DNA of 64,000 nt from Terriglobia bacterium (GCA_020073525.1 JAIQFA010000006.1:52661-116660); one strand, 5' to 3'. Shown: positions 41,470-50,498, counted from the stretch's first letter. Numbers and translations: made by a program. Notes: generated by a model from the letters alone, not told the origin.

Positions 41470-43756
41470 ACATAGCGGCCTTGAGAAAACCGAAGAGCGG
41501 GAGCAGGAACGCGCTCAACACCAGGGTGCCCACGCATGCTCCCAGCAGATCGATCCCGTACAGCGTCCCCATACCTGCCTGCGGTATTTGTGAGCCAGCA
41601 AAGAAAACTTCTGTGGCAAGCGCAAACTCATATCCACCGAGCACGCCCGCCAACAGGGCAATTGCCGGAAAGACAATCTGACTGACGAAGACCAGAATGC
41701 CCGAGCTTCTGATTCCAGCGAGAGAACTGAAGAACAGATACAGCAGAACTGGAGACAGAGCAGCCAGAACCTGGAGGCCGGCCAGCCGGATCAGACCTGC
41801 ACGAGGTGTCAGCGCGTGCGCCGAGCGGGCGACCGACCGCAAACGCCACCAACTGCCGAGGGCCATGCCCGTCATGAAGAGTGCGATCAAGATCGCGAGT
41901 TCATGGTAAACGTATCCGTAGATGGCTTGAAATCCCAGCAGGAGCAATACCTCCAGGCTGATCATGGTCAGCCCTGCGAGAGCGATGCAGAGCCCCGCAC
42001 TTCCGCGCACGCGGGTCGCAGGACGCCGCGAGTAGCGGATCATTGCAGCAATGCCAACGAGTAGAACAGTTGCTAGCGCTATCAGCCGTCCCAGTCGCAT
42101 TTGTGAAATGAACTCGAAGACGTGTTGATACTCGCGATTGAACTGCGTGCTCCATAGGGCAACGTCAAAGTAGTAGGCGATCGGAGCCAAGTCGCGGTTG
42201 ACGGGCGTGTCGAACCGAGGCTGGATCTTCTGCTCGAGATCGGTGACGCGGTCGGGCATCATGCGAAACGGGATGTAGTATTCGCGGACGTAGCTCGTTT
42301 GCAGGTGCCGCGATCGCAAGCGAGACAGCAATTCGATGGAATCGGCGGCCAGCACGCCCTCCCGTTTAGCAGCAAAGAAATGCACGCTGTCGCCGGGGAT
42401 CGTTCGTACTACGGGAAATGCTTCCTGCAGCGATTTGACCACGCAGCGCAGAAAGGCGCTCAGGTCGGGACTCAGATACTCTTCCGCAGCGTGCAACTGA
42501 AACGAGAAGACTCCCCGGTCCGCAAGCTTCTCCGCTGCCTCGCGAAAGAAATCCGAGGTATAGAAGCGGTTCAACTGCGCGGTCTGCGGAGCGGGCAGAT
42601 TGACGATGATTACATCAAAAGTCTGGCCGGTGGTTTTCAGGAATAACCGTCCGTCCGCATGGTGAACATGTACGCGCGGGTCGGCGCGCGCGGCGATCCA
42701 CTGTTCTGGGAAATATTGCTGTGCAAGCTCGAGCACGGTGGGATCGAGCTCAACGTAATCCACCCGCTCAAGACTGGGATGCTGCAGAGCTTGCAGCAGG
42801 CTCCCGCCGGCACCGCCTCCGATGAGAAGAAGACTCCGGGGAGCGGGGTGCTCGAGCAGGGCAAAGTGCACGCTCTCTTCTGCGGTGGCAGGATCCGGCG
42901 CATTGAACATCAGCAGCCCGTTCTCAAAGAGACTGCGGATTCCGCCTGCTTCCAGGACCGCCAAATTGCCGTACACGGAGTTGCGAGTGTCCACCAAGCG
43001 AAAGCCAGGCCACAGGCGAGCCAGAGAGGCGGTTTCCAATCGGCCACCTTCCCGTGGACCGATAAGTACCCACAAGACCAATAAGGCTGAGATCGCGACG
43101 AGCTGATGCGATCGTCTTCGCAGAATGAGAGTCGCGGCGGCCATGAAGTTCAGCGCGCTCACCAGGAATGCAATCTGAAGGGAGTTCAGGGAGCGGAGCA
43201 AGAGCAGGCTGGCTAGAATGCCCCCCAGCGCAGATCCCGCTGCCTCGAGCAGATACACCGAGTTGACCGCGACCGGAGTCGAGGAGCCGGACTCGTGCGC
43301 GTGGAACCGGCTTCCAGCGACAAACACCCAGCCTGAGACAGCACAGAAGCCACTCAACGTGACCAGGCAGGTCAGGAAGATCGGCGTGGGCCCGAGGAGT
43401 TCCCCGGGAAGCGCATGAAACACGCTGCGGCTTGCACGCACCGCCAGGATTGTCGCGGGGAAGAGGAGAGCGAGCAGCGTCTGCAAGGTCGCCATCAGCT
43501 TCGCCGGATTCGATGCCCATGCCGCGAACCGGCCGAGCAAACTGCTGCCCAACGCAGTCCACAGAAGCCAACAGGCAAGCATCACCCCTAGCGAGATCTC
43601 GTTGCCATAAAAGACAATCATCAGCTCGCGCAGCAGAACAATTTGGGCGACTGTCGCCGTGAAACCGATGAGAACAAGAATGGCCCGAAGCTTTAGGGTT
43701 GGGAAGCTCGCCGAGAGTGTCCGCGCCGCGCTCACATCATGATCATTAGAATTCAA
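41393..43756 (-). CDS. Membrane protein with spermidine-synthase-like domain
   Basis: 787 residues. N-terminal transmembrane segments (about residues 20-230: LVLIGFTATVAQIVLLRELMIVFYGNE) are followed by a cytosolic spermidine-synthase-type methyltransferase fold (LLLIGGGAGGSLLQALQHPS, VDYVELDPTVLELAQQYFPE, HHADGRLFLKTTGQTFDVIIVNLPAPQ). A second block of membrane helices runs from about 540 to the end. The DVIIVNLPAP segment stands where polyamine synthases usually have DLIIxDxxDP, so decarboxy-SAM use is doubtful. Such fused proteins are common neighbours of AmmeMemoRadiSam genes. The function is unknown; its 3' end overlaps the Memo-AMMECR1 gene. Confidence 0.85.
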   Translation of the reverse strand: MNSNDHDVSAARTLSASFPTLKLRAILVLIGFTATVAQIVLLRELMIVFYGNEISLGVMLACWLLWTALGSSLLGRFAAWASNPAKLMATLQTLLALLFPATILAVRASRSVFHALPGELLGPTPIFLTCLVTLSGFCAVSGWVFVAGSRFHAHESGSSTPVAVNSVYLLEAAGSALGGILASLLLLRSLNSLQIAFLVSALNFMAAATLILRRRSHQLVAISALLVLWVLIGPREGGRLETASLARLWPGFRLVDTRNSVYGNLAVLEAGGIRSLFENGLLMFNAPDPATAEESVHFALLEHPAPRSLLLIGGGAGGSLLQALQHPSLERVDYVELDPTVLELAQQYFPEQWIAARADPRVHVHHADGRLFLKTTGQTFDVIIVNLPAPQTAQLNRFYTSDFFREAAEKLADRGVFSFQLHAAEEYLSPDLSAFLRCVVKSLQEAFPVVRTIPGDSVHFFAAKREGVLAADSIELLSRLRSRHLQTSYVREYYIPFRMMPDRVTDLEQKIQPRFDTPVNRDLAPIAYYFDVALWSTQFNREYQHVFEFISQMRLGRLIALATVLLVGIAAMIRYSRRPATRVRGSAGLCIALAGLTMISLEVLLLLGFQAIYGYVYHELAILIALFMTGMALGSWWRLRSVARSAHALTPRAGLIRLAGLQVLAALSPVLLYLFFSSLAGIRSSGILVFVSQIVFPAIALLAGVLGGYEFALATEVFFAGSQIPQAGMGTLYGIDLLGACVGTLVLSAFLLPLFGFLKAAMFIAVVNLVPALLAAWVGRSKLEPQG

Positions 43757-43954
43757 ACCCGGCTAAAAACAAAGCAGTTGGCGCTCTGATCAGGCTGCTC
43801 TCGTACAATTTGGATTTCGAGATTGTTTGCACGAACTGTAAATCCGGGAACCCGCCAAAACTCGTACTAGCAGAGCTCAGTCCGACTTGATAACCAGGAG
43901 CAAAGAAATGCGCGCAACCGGCAAGCTGCGCGCAGAAAAGAAAGGTGTGTAGGT

Positions 43955-44677
43955 TTATCGTCCGGCGCTCATGGCCATTGCCTGCGGCTGCGGCTGTTCG
44001 GACCGGTCCACGTACATCTTGTAGGACTGGTATACCGCGAGCAGCACGGCCATAAGAGTGGCCACCGTTGCCAGACCGCTGACCGTAGTGAAGGTGGAGA
44101 CGATGGCGGTCAACCCCGCACCGATGACGTAGTTCGGGAACGACCACAAGAAGACCTTGTGCCAGAGGGCAATAGGATTTCCGCCTTCTGTCAGGCCGAT
44201 GATGCTGGCCACCGGCGCCGTGTTTGCCAGGAAATAGGCGGCGGCGGCCAGTACCAGAGAGGTTGTGTGTGCTGCAGCGTGGACCCCGAAAATCTGGCTA
44301 TGGTAGACCAGGTACGCGAGCCCCGCAGCGTTCATCAGTGTGCATGCGTTGAATACGAATTGGATTGGTTTCGTTCTATTCCCGCCGGAACTGTAGGATT
44401 GCGCGACCGCCGCCGTGACTGCTACCAACAGGCTCGCGAATAGTCCCAATTGCGTGACTCCGAGAAGAATGACGGGCAGGTTTCCCGACATCGAGCTCGT
44501 CATCCCAGGCAGCTTCACCTTGAGGCGCGAACTCAGCGCGGCTGCCGCCAGCAGGAGCAGCAACTGTGGCCAGGCTTGCGTTTGCCATCTGACTGCGCCG
44601 ACTGACAAGGCGCACAGACTCGCAACGGCCACCATTCCGATCATGACTTTGGCTTTGATTGGTAGTGTATTTGTCAT
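43955..44677 (-). CDS. Multi-pass membrane protein of unknown function
   Basis: 240 residues with about six hydrophobic segments (MIGMVAVASLCALSVGAV, LLLLLAAAALSS, LPVILLGVTQLGLFASLLVA, TSLVLAAAAYFLANTAPVA, GLTAIVSTFTTVSGLATVAT) and a short soluble tail. It resembles the membrane sensory halves found in front of signalling domains, such as MASE-type domains, but no output domain follows. It starts 33 bases after the S8 protease stop with GGAG upstream, so the two are probably co-transcribed. The 200 bases downstream to the next gene hold no feature that I can identify. Confidence 0.75.
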   Translation of the reverse strand: MTNTLPIKAKVMIGMVAVASLCALSVGAVRWQTQAWPQLLLLLAAAALSSRLKVKLPGMTSSMSGNLPVILLGVTQLGLFASLLVAVTAAVAQSYSSGGNRTKPIQFVFNACTLMNAAGLAYLVYHSQIFGVHAAAHTTSLVLAAAAYFLANTAPVASIIGLTEGGNPIALWHKVFLWSFPNYVIGAGLTAIVSTFTTVSGLATVATLMAVLLAVYQSYKMYVDRSEQPQPQAMAMSAGR

Positions 44678-44710
44678 GGTAGTCTCCGAATATGGTCTCA
44701 GTCGGGTTGT

Positions 44711-46501
44711 CTAGTTTTCTCCATCGTCGCCGTCACTGAATGCACTCATCGGACTGACGGTTGTTGAAGTGGCACCCCAAACTACGCTGAAGCCAGAAAT
44801 GGAGTTCGCACCCCAAACCACACTGGTGCTGCCCCACACTACCGATGTTCCTTGAATCGTGTTAGCGCCCCACACCACTGAATTTCCCCAAACGACCGAA
44901 GTAGCACCCCAAACCACGCTGGTGCTGCCCCAAACCACGGAGGTTGTATTAATCAGAGAGACACAGCCGGTGGACGGGTCGTAGACCGCCGTTGGGGACA
45001 GTGCTACTCCCGTGGCGAGGTCCGTATTGTTAAGAGCGGCGTCGATATCCAGATACCCCGCCCCGTAAGTGAAGATGTCGTACTGGTTCGAGTATGTGTT
45101 TCCATACTCGTCGAGTGATGACGTGTATTGATTGAAGCCTTTCCACGCTGTCTTCATCAAGCGAGCTTTCACTTGATCGGGAGTCAGCGCGGGGTTCTGT
45201 TGCAGCATCAGAGCTACGGCGCCGCTAACCAGCGGCGTCGCCATGCTGGTGCCGCTCAAGCGAAAGTACTTGGGGGTTCCGACAATGGACGGACCAACCT
45301 CAAGAGCTCTGTTTGCTTTGTCCAGCGTGCTGCCCGCAGCCAGTAACGAGACCAGCCGGTTGCCTGGCGCGACGACGTCAGGTTTCACCAGGTGATCGAC
45401 CAAGGTCGGCCCTTTGGAACTGTAGCTGGCAATCGCGTCATCCACGCGCGTCGCCGTATTGAACGTCCTCGTCGCGCCCACTGTAATGACGGCGGGATCG
45501 TTGCCCGGGACGCCAATCGTGGCGAAGCCGTGCGTGCCCATCGAATTGTCGCGGCCACGGTTGCCCGCGGCAACTACAACCACAATGCCAGCCTGCCAGG
45601 CGGCTTCCACTGCCTGGTCCACCGGATCGAGCGTGTAGCTCTCGAACACCGGCCGTCCCAGCGACATGCTGATGACGCGGATGTTGTAGGTATCCTTCAG
45701 CGCGATTGCCTGCTGAATCGCGGCGATCACCTGACTGTCCGTGCCCGATCCGTTCTGATCCAGCACGCGCAAGTTGATGATATTGACGTTCGGAGCCACG
45801 CCGGCGAACTTTGCTAGATAGCCGTTGGCTACCCCGGAACTGACACCTGTGCCACCGATCAGGCCGGCCACGTGCGTTCCATGACCGTACTTGTCCGCTG
45901 TCGTCGTGTCGCCGGGGACAAAGCTCTGGCTGTATACCACGCGGCTGGCGCCGCTGGCATTGTGCAGATCGGCATGATCGGCAACGCCGCTGTCAATCAC
46001 CGCTACGCCGACGCCAGCGCCATCCAGCCCAAACTGCGCGGCGGCAACGTCGGCCTCGACCGCCGTCGTATAGGCTTCGTTCACGGAAGTCAGGTTTACC
46101 GGACGGTCTGGCGTGATGTACGCGACGTTAGGATCATTCGCGAGTCGCGCCAGCATGCTGACTGGCACGCGCATGGTCACCGCACGAATTGCATGCAGTC
46201 TCGATTTGATCGCTCCGCCTCCCGTCAGCATCGACTTGAATGATGCGGTAGCGGGCATGGCACGGAACTGGACGATGACGGTCACCATCCCGTTCCCGCC
46301 CCGCTGCTGGAGGTCTCTGGAAAACTTGGCTGTGGGTGTGTTGTTATCCAGCACCGGCCGGATGCCGGCGTAGGACGGTATCGCCGAAAGCATCAGTAGT
46401 GCCAGTCCAAGCGCTCGACTCCATGCAGCGCTAAACGCAGGGGAATTCAGCGGACGGTCTTTGCGTCCGCTTGTGATCTGCGACTTCTGGTTGCTTTTCA
46501 T
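44711..46501 (-). CDS. Subtilisin-family (S8) serine protease with C-terminal VVWG repeats
   Basis: 596 residues. The signal peptide (LGLALLMLSAIPSYA) is followed by an inhibitor-like propeptide (VTVIVQFRAMPA to about residue 125). The S8 catalytic domain has Asp in VAVIDSGVADH, His in YGHGTHVAGLIGG and Ser in LSGTSMATPLVSG, with the oxyanion Asn in VVAAGNRGRD. The last 70 residues contain seven copies of SVVWG(S/A/N), the final one in SGFSVVWGATS. All catalytic residues are present, so it is probably an active secreted protease. The repeat tail may be a cell-surface anchor or a sorting or adhesion module; this is not known. It lies upstream of a membrane protein gene. Confidence 0.9.
   Translation of the reverse strand: MKSNQKSQITSGRKDRPLNSPAFSAAWSRALGLALLMLSAIPSYAGIRPVLDNNTPTAKFSRDLQQRGGNGMVTVIVQFRAMPATASFKSMLTGGGAIKSRLHAIRAVTMRVPVSMLARLANDPNVAYITPDRPVNLTSVNEAYTTAVEADVAAAQFGLDGAGVGVAVIDSGVADHADLHNASGASRVVYSQSFVPGDTTTADKYGHGTHVAGLIGGTGVSSGVANGYLAKFAGVAPNVNIINLRVLDQNGSGTDSQVIAAIQQAIALKDTYNIRVISMSLGRPVFESYTLDPVDQAVEAAWQAGIVVVVAAGNRGRDNSMGTHGFATIGVPGNDPAVITVGATRTFNTATRVDDAIASYSSKGPTLVDHLVKPDVVAPGNRLVSLLAAGSTLDKANRALEVGPSIVGTPKYFRLSGTSMATPLVSGAVALMLQQNPALTPDQVKARLMKTAWKGFNQYTSSLDEYGNTYSNQYDIFTYGAGYLDIDAALNNTDLATGVALSPTAVYDPSTGCVSLINTTSVVWGSTSVVWGATSVVWGNSVVWGANTIQGTSVVWGSTSVVWGANSISGFSVVWGATSTTVSPMSAFSDGDDGEN
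44770..44945 (-). repeat. Coding repeat for seven SVVWG units
   Basis: The 3' part of the protease gene repeats a near-identical unit (on the plus strand CCCCAAACCAC with small changes) seven times at irregular 18-36 base steps. Some units are interrupted by NTIQGT or NSISGF inserts, which themselves look alike. Confidence 0.9.
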
Positions 46502-47304
46502 AAAAGTTTGGCGGCATTGCGAGGCACGTACAGCACGCCCTTCGCGCCTGGCCCTTAATGGGCAATCGCCAGGCCAATCGCATTGGCGGTAAGGTTATTG
46601 TTTACAATCACTTGTGTGTAGATTGCGAGTTGCGTGGGAGGGACAACTTGGCCCAATGATCGGGCTTGAGCCCCCTGTCGAGTCGCTAACCTGAACGAAA
46701 TAAAGGGTGGGCCGACAGAAGACGCGGTTTGGGACAAATTGGCCTCGTGCAAGGCCAACGGGAGGCTCCTCCCGACGATCAGTACCTCTCTCAAGTTGTT
46801 AGAAAACTCGATATCGCAATGTGCAATCTTGCGACAGCATTCTAAGGAGTGGATGTCAGAGTGAAGCTCAGAGCGGTCGGCGAGGCTTCGGGATTCGAAC
46901 CTTCTGTTTCAAAATTCATCAGTGGTTAAGAATGTTACAAGGCCTAACTCTAATTTTACTTGACTGTTTCTTTGGTGGCGATAAGATGTGGCAGCTTCGG
47001 CCGGGCCTCCTGTTTCGGATGTGTTATCTCGGGGGAGGGATACATTCAGTTTCAGCTGTGCTCGGTCCGCCCTCTTAGTAATAAGTAGTAAGAAAGCCTG
47101 CCTCAACCGGTACAGCTCTCGCTCAGTGGATAAAGCATCTGCCCCTTGAGCAGGCGGTCGCCCGTCGTCGGGCCGGACCTAGCCACTCCTCCCGGTTGGC
47201 GTCTCCGCAGTCTCAATCTCTCAAGTCACGAAGTGGCGATATTTCGCCAACAACCGCATAGTTTTCTGAGTTACCCGGTTCGGATACAAACCTGGCCGCA
47301 TTCG
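46502..47304. other. Long gap without a convincing gene
   Basis: These 803 bases hold no ORF that I trust. A 79-codon minus-strand frame (46555-46794) has no recognisable domain, though it could be a small upstream gene. A GATTCGAACC box near 46889 and a tRNA-like stretch (GCTCAGTGGATAAAGC at about 47121-47136) resemble fragments of decayed tRNA genes but do not fold as complete tRNAs. Confidence 0.5.
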
Positions 47305-48327
47305 TTATGCCCGCGCTGGAGTCAGCACAGCTCGCAAAGGGGAGCTCAAACTGCGCATCACACGCTCGAACTGCGCCAGGTCGAGAGACTGCGGCCCATC
47401 GGAAAGAGCGCGCTCCGGACAGGGATGCACCTCCACGATGATGGCATCCGCTCCGACGGCAATCGCGGCGCGCGACACTGGTCCGATCAGGCTCTGCTTC
47501 CCCGTCCCGTGCGACGGATCGGCCACCACCGGCAGGTGCGACAGTTCTTTGGCGAGGGCGATGGCAGCCAGGTCAAAGGTATTGCGCATACCCGTTTCGA
47601 AGGTTTTGATTCCGCGCTCGCAAAGGGCAACCTGGTCATTTCCTCCGGAAAGCAGGTATTCCGCTGCCAACAGCCACTCCTTTACAGAGGCCGAAGGGCC
47701 GCGTTTGAGCAGAATGGGTTTCTTGGCGGTCGCCAGTCTTCGCAGCAATGCGAAATTCTGCATGTTGCGCGCCCCGACTTGGAGCATGTCGGCGTACTCG
47801 CAAATGAGATCCACGTCTTCGGTGCTCATGACCTCGGTGACGACCGGAAGGCCCGTGAGTTCGCGAGCTTCGCGCAGAATCTTCAGCGCTTCGATCCCCA
47901 AGCCCTGGAACTCGTAGGGGGACGTGCGCGGTTTGTAAGCTCCGCCGCGCAGCATGGTAGCGCCGGCCTGCTTGACTCCGTGGGCCGTCTCCAGCAACTG
48001 CTCACGCGACTCGACCGAACAGGGACCGGCGATCACGACTACTTCGGGCCCGCCGATCTTTACTCCGCGCACGTTAACCACGGATGGGTGCGGCCGTGTT
48101 TGCCGGCTAACCAGCTTGAAGGGCTGGGCGATGGCGACCACGTTGTCCACGCCGGGCGCGACCGAAAGCGCCTCAATTTCGTGCCGCCGCCCTCCGCTGC
48201 CGACGGCCGCGACGATGGTTCGCTCCGTGCCACGCGTGACGTGAGGTTGGAATCCGGCTTCGCGGATGCGTTGGATGATGTGCTCGATCTGTTCTGCGGT
48301 GGCGCTGTCGGACATATTTACAATCAT
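47305..48327 (-). CDS. aroF: 3-deoxy-7-phosphoheptulonate synthase (DAHP synthase)
   Basis: 340 residues of the type I-beta DAHP synthase. An N-terminal ferredoxin-like domain ([20 protein letters not shown]) is followed by the catalytic barrel ([111 protein letters not shown]). It joins phosphoenolpyruvate and erythrose-4-phosphate as the entry step to aromatic amino acids. ATG at 48327 is preceded by GAGAGG. The 5' leader contains an aromatic-rich short ORF and a strong terminator, so expression is likely controlled by attenuation. Confidence 0.95.
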   Translation of the reverse strand: MIVNMSDSATAEQIEHIIQRIREAGFQPHVTRGTERTIVAAVGSGGRRHEIEALSVAPGVDNVVAIAQPFKLVSRQTRPHPSVVNVRGVKIGGPEVVVIAGPCSVESREQLLETAHGVKQAGATMLRGGAYKPRTSPYEFQGLGIEALKILREARELTGLPVVTEVMSTEDVDLICEYADMLQVGARNMQNFALLRRLATAKKPILLKRGPSASVKEWLLAAEYLLSGGNDQVALCERGIKTFETGMRNTFDLAAIALAKELSHLPVVADPSHGTGKQSLIGPVSRAAIAVGADAIIVEVHPCPERALSDGPQSLDLAQFERVMRSLSSPLRAVLTPARA

Positions 48328-48362
48328 GGTGGTTACCTCTCCTCTTCTTATGTTTTGCCGCC

Positions 48363-48395
48363 ACAAAACAAAAGCCGCGATTTCTATCGCGGCTT
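48363..48395 (-). terminator. Intrinsic terminator in the DAHP synthase leader (attenuator)
   Basis: On the minus strand AAGCCGCGA-TAGAAA-TCGCGGCTT forms a perfect 9-bp stem, followed by TTGTTTTG. It lies after the stop of the aromatic-rich leader ORF and 35 bases before the synthase ATG. A GCGGCGG earlier in the leader can pair with CCGCCG next to the stem, a candidate antiterminator. Confidence 0.8.
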
Positions 48396-48417
48396 CGGCG
48401 GGATCTTTTGAGCTCTC

Positions 48418-48510
48418 TTATTGCCTTGCTGACCAGCTCCGATCCTGCACCTCCGCCGCAAATGGAAACCAATAGCGGCCAAACTGGCGGAAGGTGCTAA
48501 ATCGTGTCAT
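48418..48510 (-). CDS. Aromatic-rich leader peptide of the DAHP synthase gene
   Basis: A 30-residue ORF, MTRFSTFRQFGRYWFPFAAE followed by VQDRSWSARQ. Of the first 17 residues, seven are aromatic: Phe at 4, 7, 10, 15 and 17, Tyr at 13 and Trp at 14, with another Trp at 26. It ends 23 bases before an intrinsic terminator stem that precedes the DAHP synthase. This is the layout of classical amino-acid attenuation: ribosome stalling at scarce aromatic codons would favour a structure that lets transcription continue. No clear Shine-Dalgarno is present (TTCAGGGATTG about 20 bases upstream). Peptides this short can arise by chance; the amino-acid bias together with the terminator argues against that. 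Confidence 0.75.
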   Translation of the reverse strand: MTRFSTFRQFGRYWFPFAAEVQDRSWSARQ

Positions 48511-48573
48511 AGAAATGCTGAACTGCAATCCCTGAAATAGAGTGCCTTACAAGAGCTGTCGATCAAGGGCCGC

Positions 48574-48738
48574 CTAATTTAGAGAACTGGCAACGCTGGA
48601 GAACGCGTTGTTGGCATTACCGCCGATCAGGCGCACGGTACCGACTACTAACACGAGAATGACAGCGAGCATCACGGCATATTCGGCGATGTCTTGTCCT
48701 TCTTCGTCCCTGCAAAGTTGGTGGAAAAACTGTTTCAT
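48574..48738 (-). CDS. Flp/Fap-type pilin
   Basis: A 54-residue type IVb pilin. The prepilin peptidase site is in RDEEGQDIAEYAVMLAVI: Gly followed by a segment with the Flp Glu-Tyr pair, then a hydrophobic helix (AVMLAVILVLVVGTVRLIGG) and a short polar tail ending SSLN. A strong GGAGG lies four bases before the ATG. No other tad/cpa pilus genes are in the window, so it is an orphan here. Confidence 0.88.
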   Translation of the reverse strand: MKQFFHQLCRDEEGQDIAEYAVMLAVILVLVVGTVRLIGGNANNAFSSVASSLN

Positions 48739-48787
48739 AAATCCTCCGGGTCCCAGGAGTGGAATTTCCGGGAAAACTTGTGTACGT

Positions 48788-48816
48788 ATAATGCCGACTC
48801 AGACCGCGATTGTCAA
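48788..48816 (-). promoter_or_regulatory. Predicted promoter for the Flp pilin gene
   Basis: On the minus strand TTGACA (48816-48811) and CATTAT (48793-48788) are separated by 17 bases, about 50 bases before the pilin ATG. The -35 box is perfect. Confidence 0.55.
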
Positions 48817-48844
48817 TCGGAGCAAACAATCAGTTCTTCGCAGC

Positions 48845-48891
48845 GCCCGTTCCGGGCTCAAGTGACGAAACCCGAGCATCGTCGCGGGTTT
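48845..48891 (-). terminator. Hairpins after the end of the nuo operon
   Basis: CGGGTTT/AAACCCG (stem of 7, 48868-48891) and GCCCG-GAA-CGGGC on the minus strand (48845-48857) follow the nuoN stop. T-runs are absent, so this is a tentative end of transcript. Confidence 0.3.
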
Positions 48892-48947
48892 ACGGGAATT
48901 TGCAGATCACGGCGCCAGCGCCCTGAACGCGGAGAAGTTCTGTTTTC

Positions 48948-50498
48948 TTAATGGTCCGGTTCGGCTGCGGTGGAAAACGACGCTGATATTGGGGCCGTTG
49001 TGTCACTCACGAGGTGGCGGGCGGAATCGGCGGCGTAGTCGAGCACACGTCCCGGCACTACTCCAAGATAAAGCGTAGCCAGCACACTCACTGCAACTGC
49101 GATGGCTGCCGCCGCAGGCAAACGAGTTACAGGTACCTCGCCTCGTGGCTCGCGCATGTACATCATGACGATAATGCGCAGGTAATAATACGCGCCCAAG
49201 GCACTATTCAGCACCAATATGATCGCTAGACCCACCAGATTTGACTTCAGCACGGCATTTAGCACATAGAATTTCGCAAAAAATCCGCCCGTAATCGGAA
49301 TGCCGATCAACGACATCAGAAAGAATGTGAAAGTCGCGGCCAGCACGGGAGACCGCCTGCCCAGGCCTGCATAGTCTTCGAGTGCGACATACTTTTCGCC
49401 AGCGTTCGCGAAGTGGCTGACTACGGCAAACGCCCCCACGTTCATCGCGGCATAGGCTGCGGTGTAGAACATCGCTGCCGATGTCCCCAGTTCCGGCTGT
49501 GCCGCAAATGCCGCCAGCAGATATCCGGCATGGGCAATCGAAGAATAGGCCAGCAGGCGCTTGACGTTGTCCTGCACCAGGGCCCCCAAATTCCCCAGAG
49601 TCATGGAGAGCACGGCCGACACCCAGATCAGCCAGAAACGCCCGGGAGCGTTCGCTTCGAACATAACACGCAGTAACACTGCGAAAGCCGCCGCCTTCGG
49701 GCCGGTTGACATCAGTCCGACGATCGGGGCCGGGGCGCCTTCATAAACGTCAGGAGTCCATACGTGGAAGGGTGCCGAGGCTACCTTGAAGCCCAAGCCC
49801 ACAAACATGAGTGCCGTCGCTACGTAGGCCAGCACCGGCACGTTGGCGGCGCGCAACGCAAGACTAATCGCGTCGATGTTAGTGGAACCCGTGGCGCCGA
49901 ACATGAGCGCAACGCCGTAAAGGAAAAACGCTGTGGCGAACGATCCCAGCAGGAAGTACTTCAGAGAAGATTCGCTGCTGGCGGCGTCGCGCCGCCGGAA
50001 GCCTGCCAGCACGTAGGTCGAGATCGACGAGATTTCCAGGGCGATAAAAATCAGCACGAGTTCGATAGCGGACGACATCAAGCACATGCCCACCGTGCCA
50101 AACAGGATGAGCCCGTAATACTCCCCCGCACGAATGCGCTGTACCGCGAGGTATTCAAAAGAACTGAGGATGGCCACGGCCGCTATGGCAATGACAAGGT
50201 AGTGGAAGAAGATGCTGAAACCATCCACCCGAACCATGCTCCAGAAGGCGGTTCCGGGATATCGCGCCATCCAGAAAGTCGATGCCAGCGCGGTAAGAGT
50301 GCCGATGAGCGAGATCGTGCCGAGCGACTGGTGGCTGCTTTTCGGGTCGAGCAGCGGGTCAACAATCATCACCAGCATGCCGAAGAGGGAGAGCACAATC
50401 TCGGGCAGGATGCGCATGTAATCAGCGCCTTGCGGTAACGAAGGTTGCGCTTGCGCCAGCAAAGCCGGCAGGGAATGCATGATTGCCGTCATCATCAT
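48948..50498 (-). CDS. nuoN: NADH-quinone oxidoreductase subunit N
   Basis: 516 residues, about 14 transmembrane helices, a proton-pumping antiporter-like subunit of complex I. Landmarks include ALEISSISTYVLAGFRRRDAAS, FGFKVASAPFHVWTPDVYEGAPAP-like motifs (GLGFKVASAPFHVWTPDVYE) and VKRLLAYSSIAHAGYLLAAF. It is the last gene of the operon; its ATG overlaps the nuoM stop (ATGA). Confidence 0.96.
   Translation of the reverse strand: MMMTAIMHSLPALLAQAQPSLPQGADYMRILPEIVLSLFGMLVMIVDPLLDPKSSHQSLGTISLIGTLTALASTFWMARYPGTAFWSMVRVDGFSIFFHYLVIAIAAVAILSSFEYLAVQRIRAGEYYGLILFGTVGMCLMSSAIELVLIFIALEISSISTYVLAGFRRRDAASSESSLKYFLLGSFATAFFLYGVALMFGATGSTNIDAISLALRAANVPVLAYVATALMFVGLGFKVASAPFHVWTPDVYEGAPAPIVGLMSTGPKAAAFAVLLRVMFEANAPGRFWLIWVSAVLSMTLGNLGALVQDNVKRLLAYSSIAHAGYLLAAFAAQPELGTSAAMFYTAAYAAMNVGAFAVVSHFANAGEKYVALEDYAGLGRRSPVLAATFTFFLMSLIGIPITGGFFAKFYVLNAVLKSNLVGLAIILVLNSALGAYYYLRIIVMMYMREPRGEVPVTRLPAAAAIAVAVSVLATLYLGVVPGRVLDYAADSARHLVSDTTAPISASFSTAAEPDH

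Noticed and set aside
44770..44945. Repeat array that could be mistaken for a CRISPR
   Set aside because: The units are in frame and encode SVVWG; spacing is irregular and there are no unique spacers.
46555..46794. 79-codon minus-strand ORF upstream of the S8 protease
   Set aside because: No domain, no clear ribosome site and ordinary composition; a real small gene cannot be excluded but is not supported.
46880..46900. GATTCGAACC, reverse complement of a tRNA T-arm
   Set aside because: The flanking stem bases do not pair and no D- or anticodon arm is found on the minus strand.
47113..47175. tRNA-like stretch containing GCTCAGTGGATAAAGC and GCAGGCGGTCGC
   Set aside because: The D-arm resemblance is good, but the anticodon loop lacks U33, the T-arm lacks GTTCGAAT and no acceptor stem closes within tRNA length. 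At best it is a decayed tRNA.
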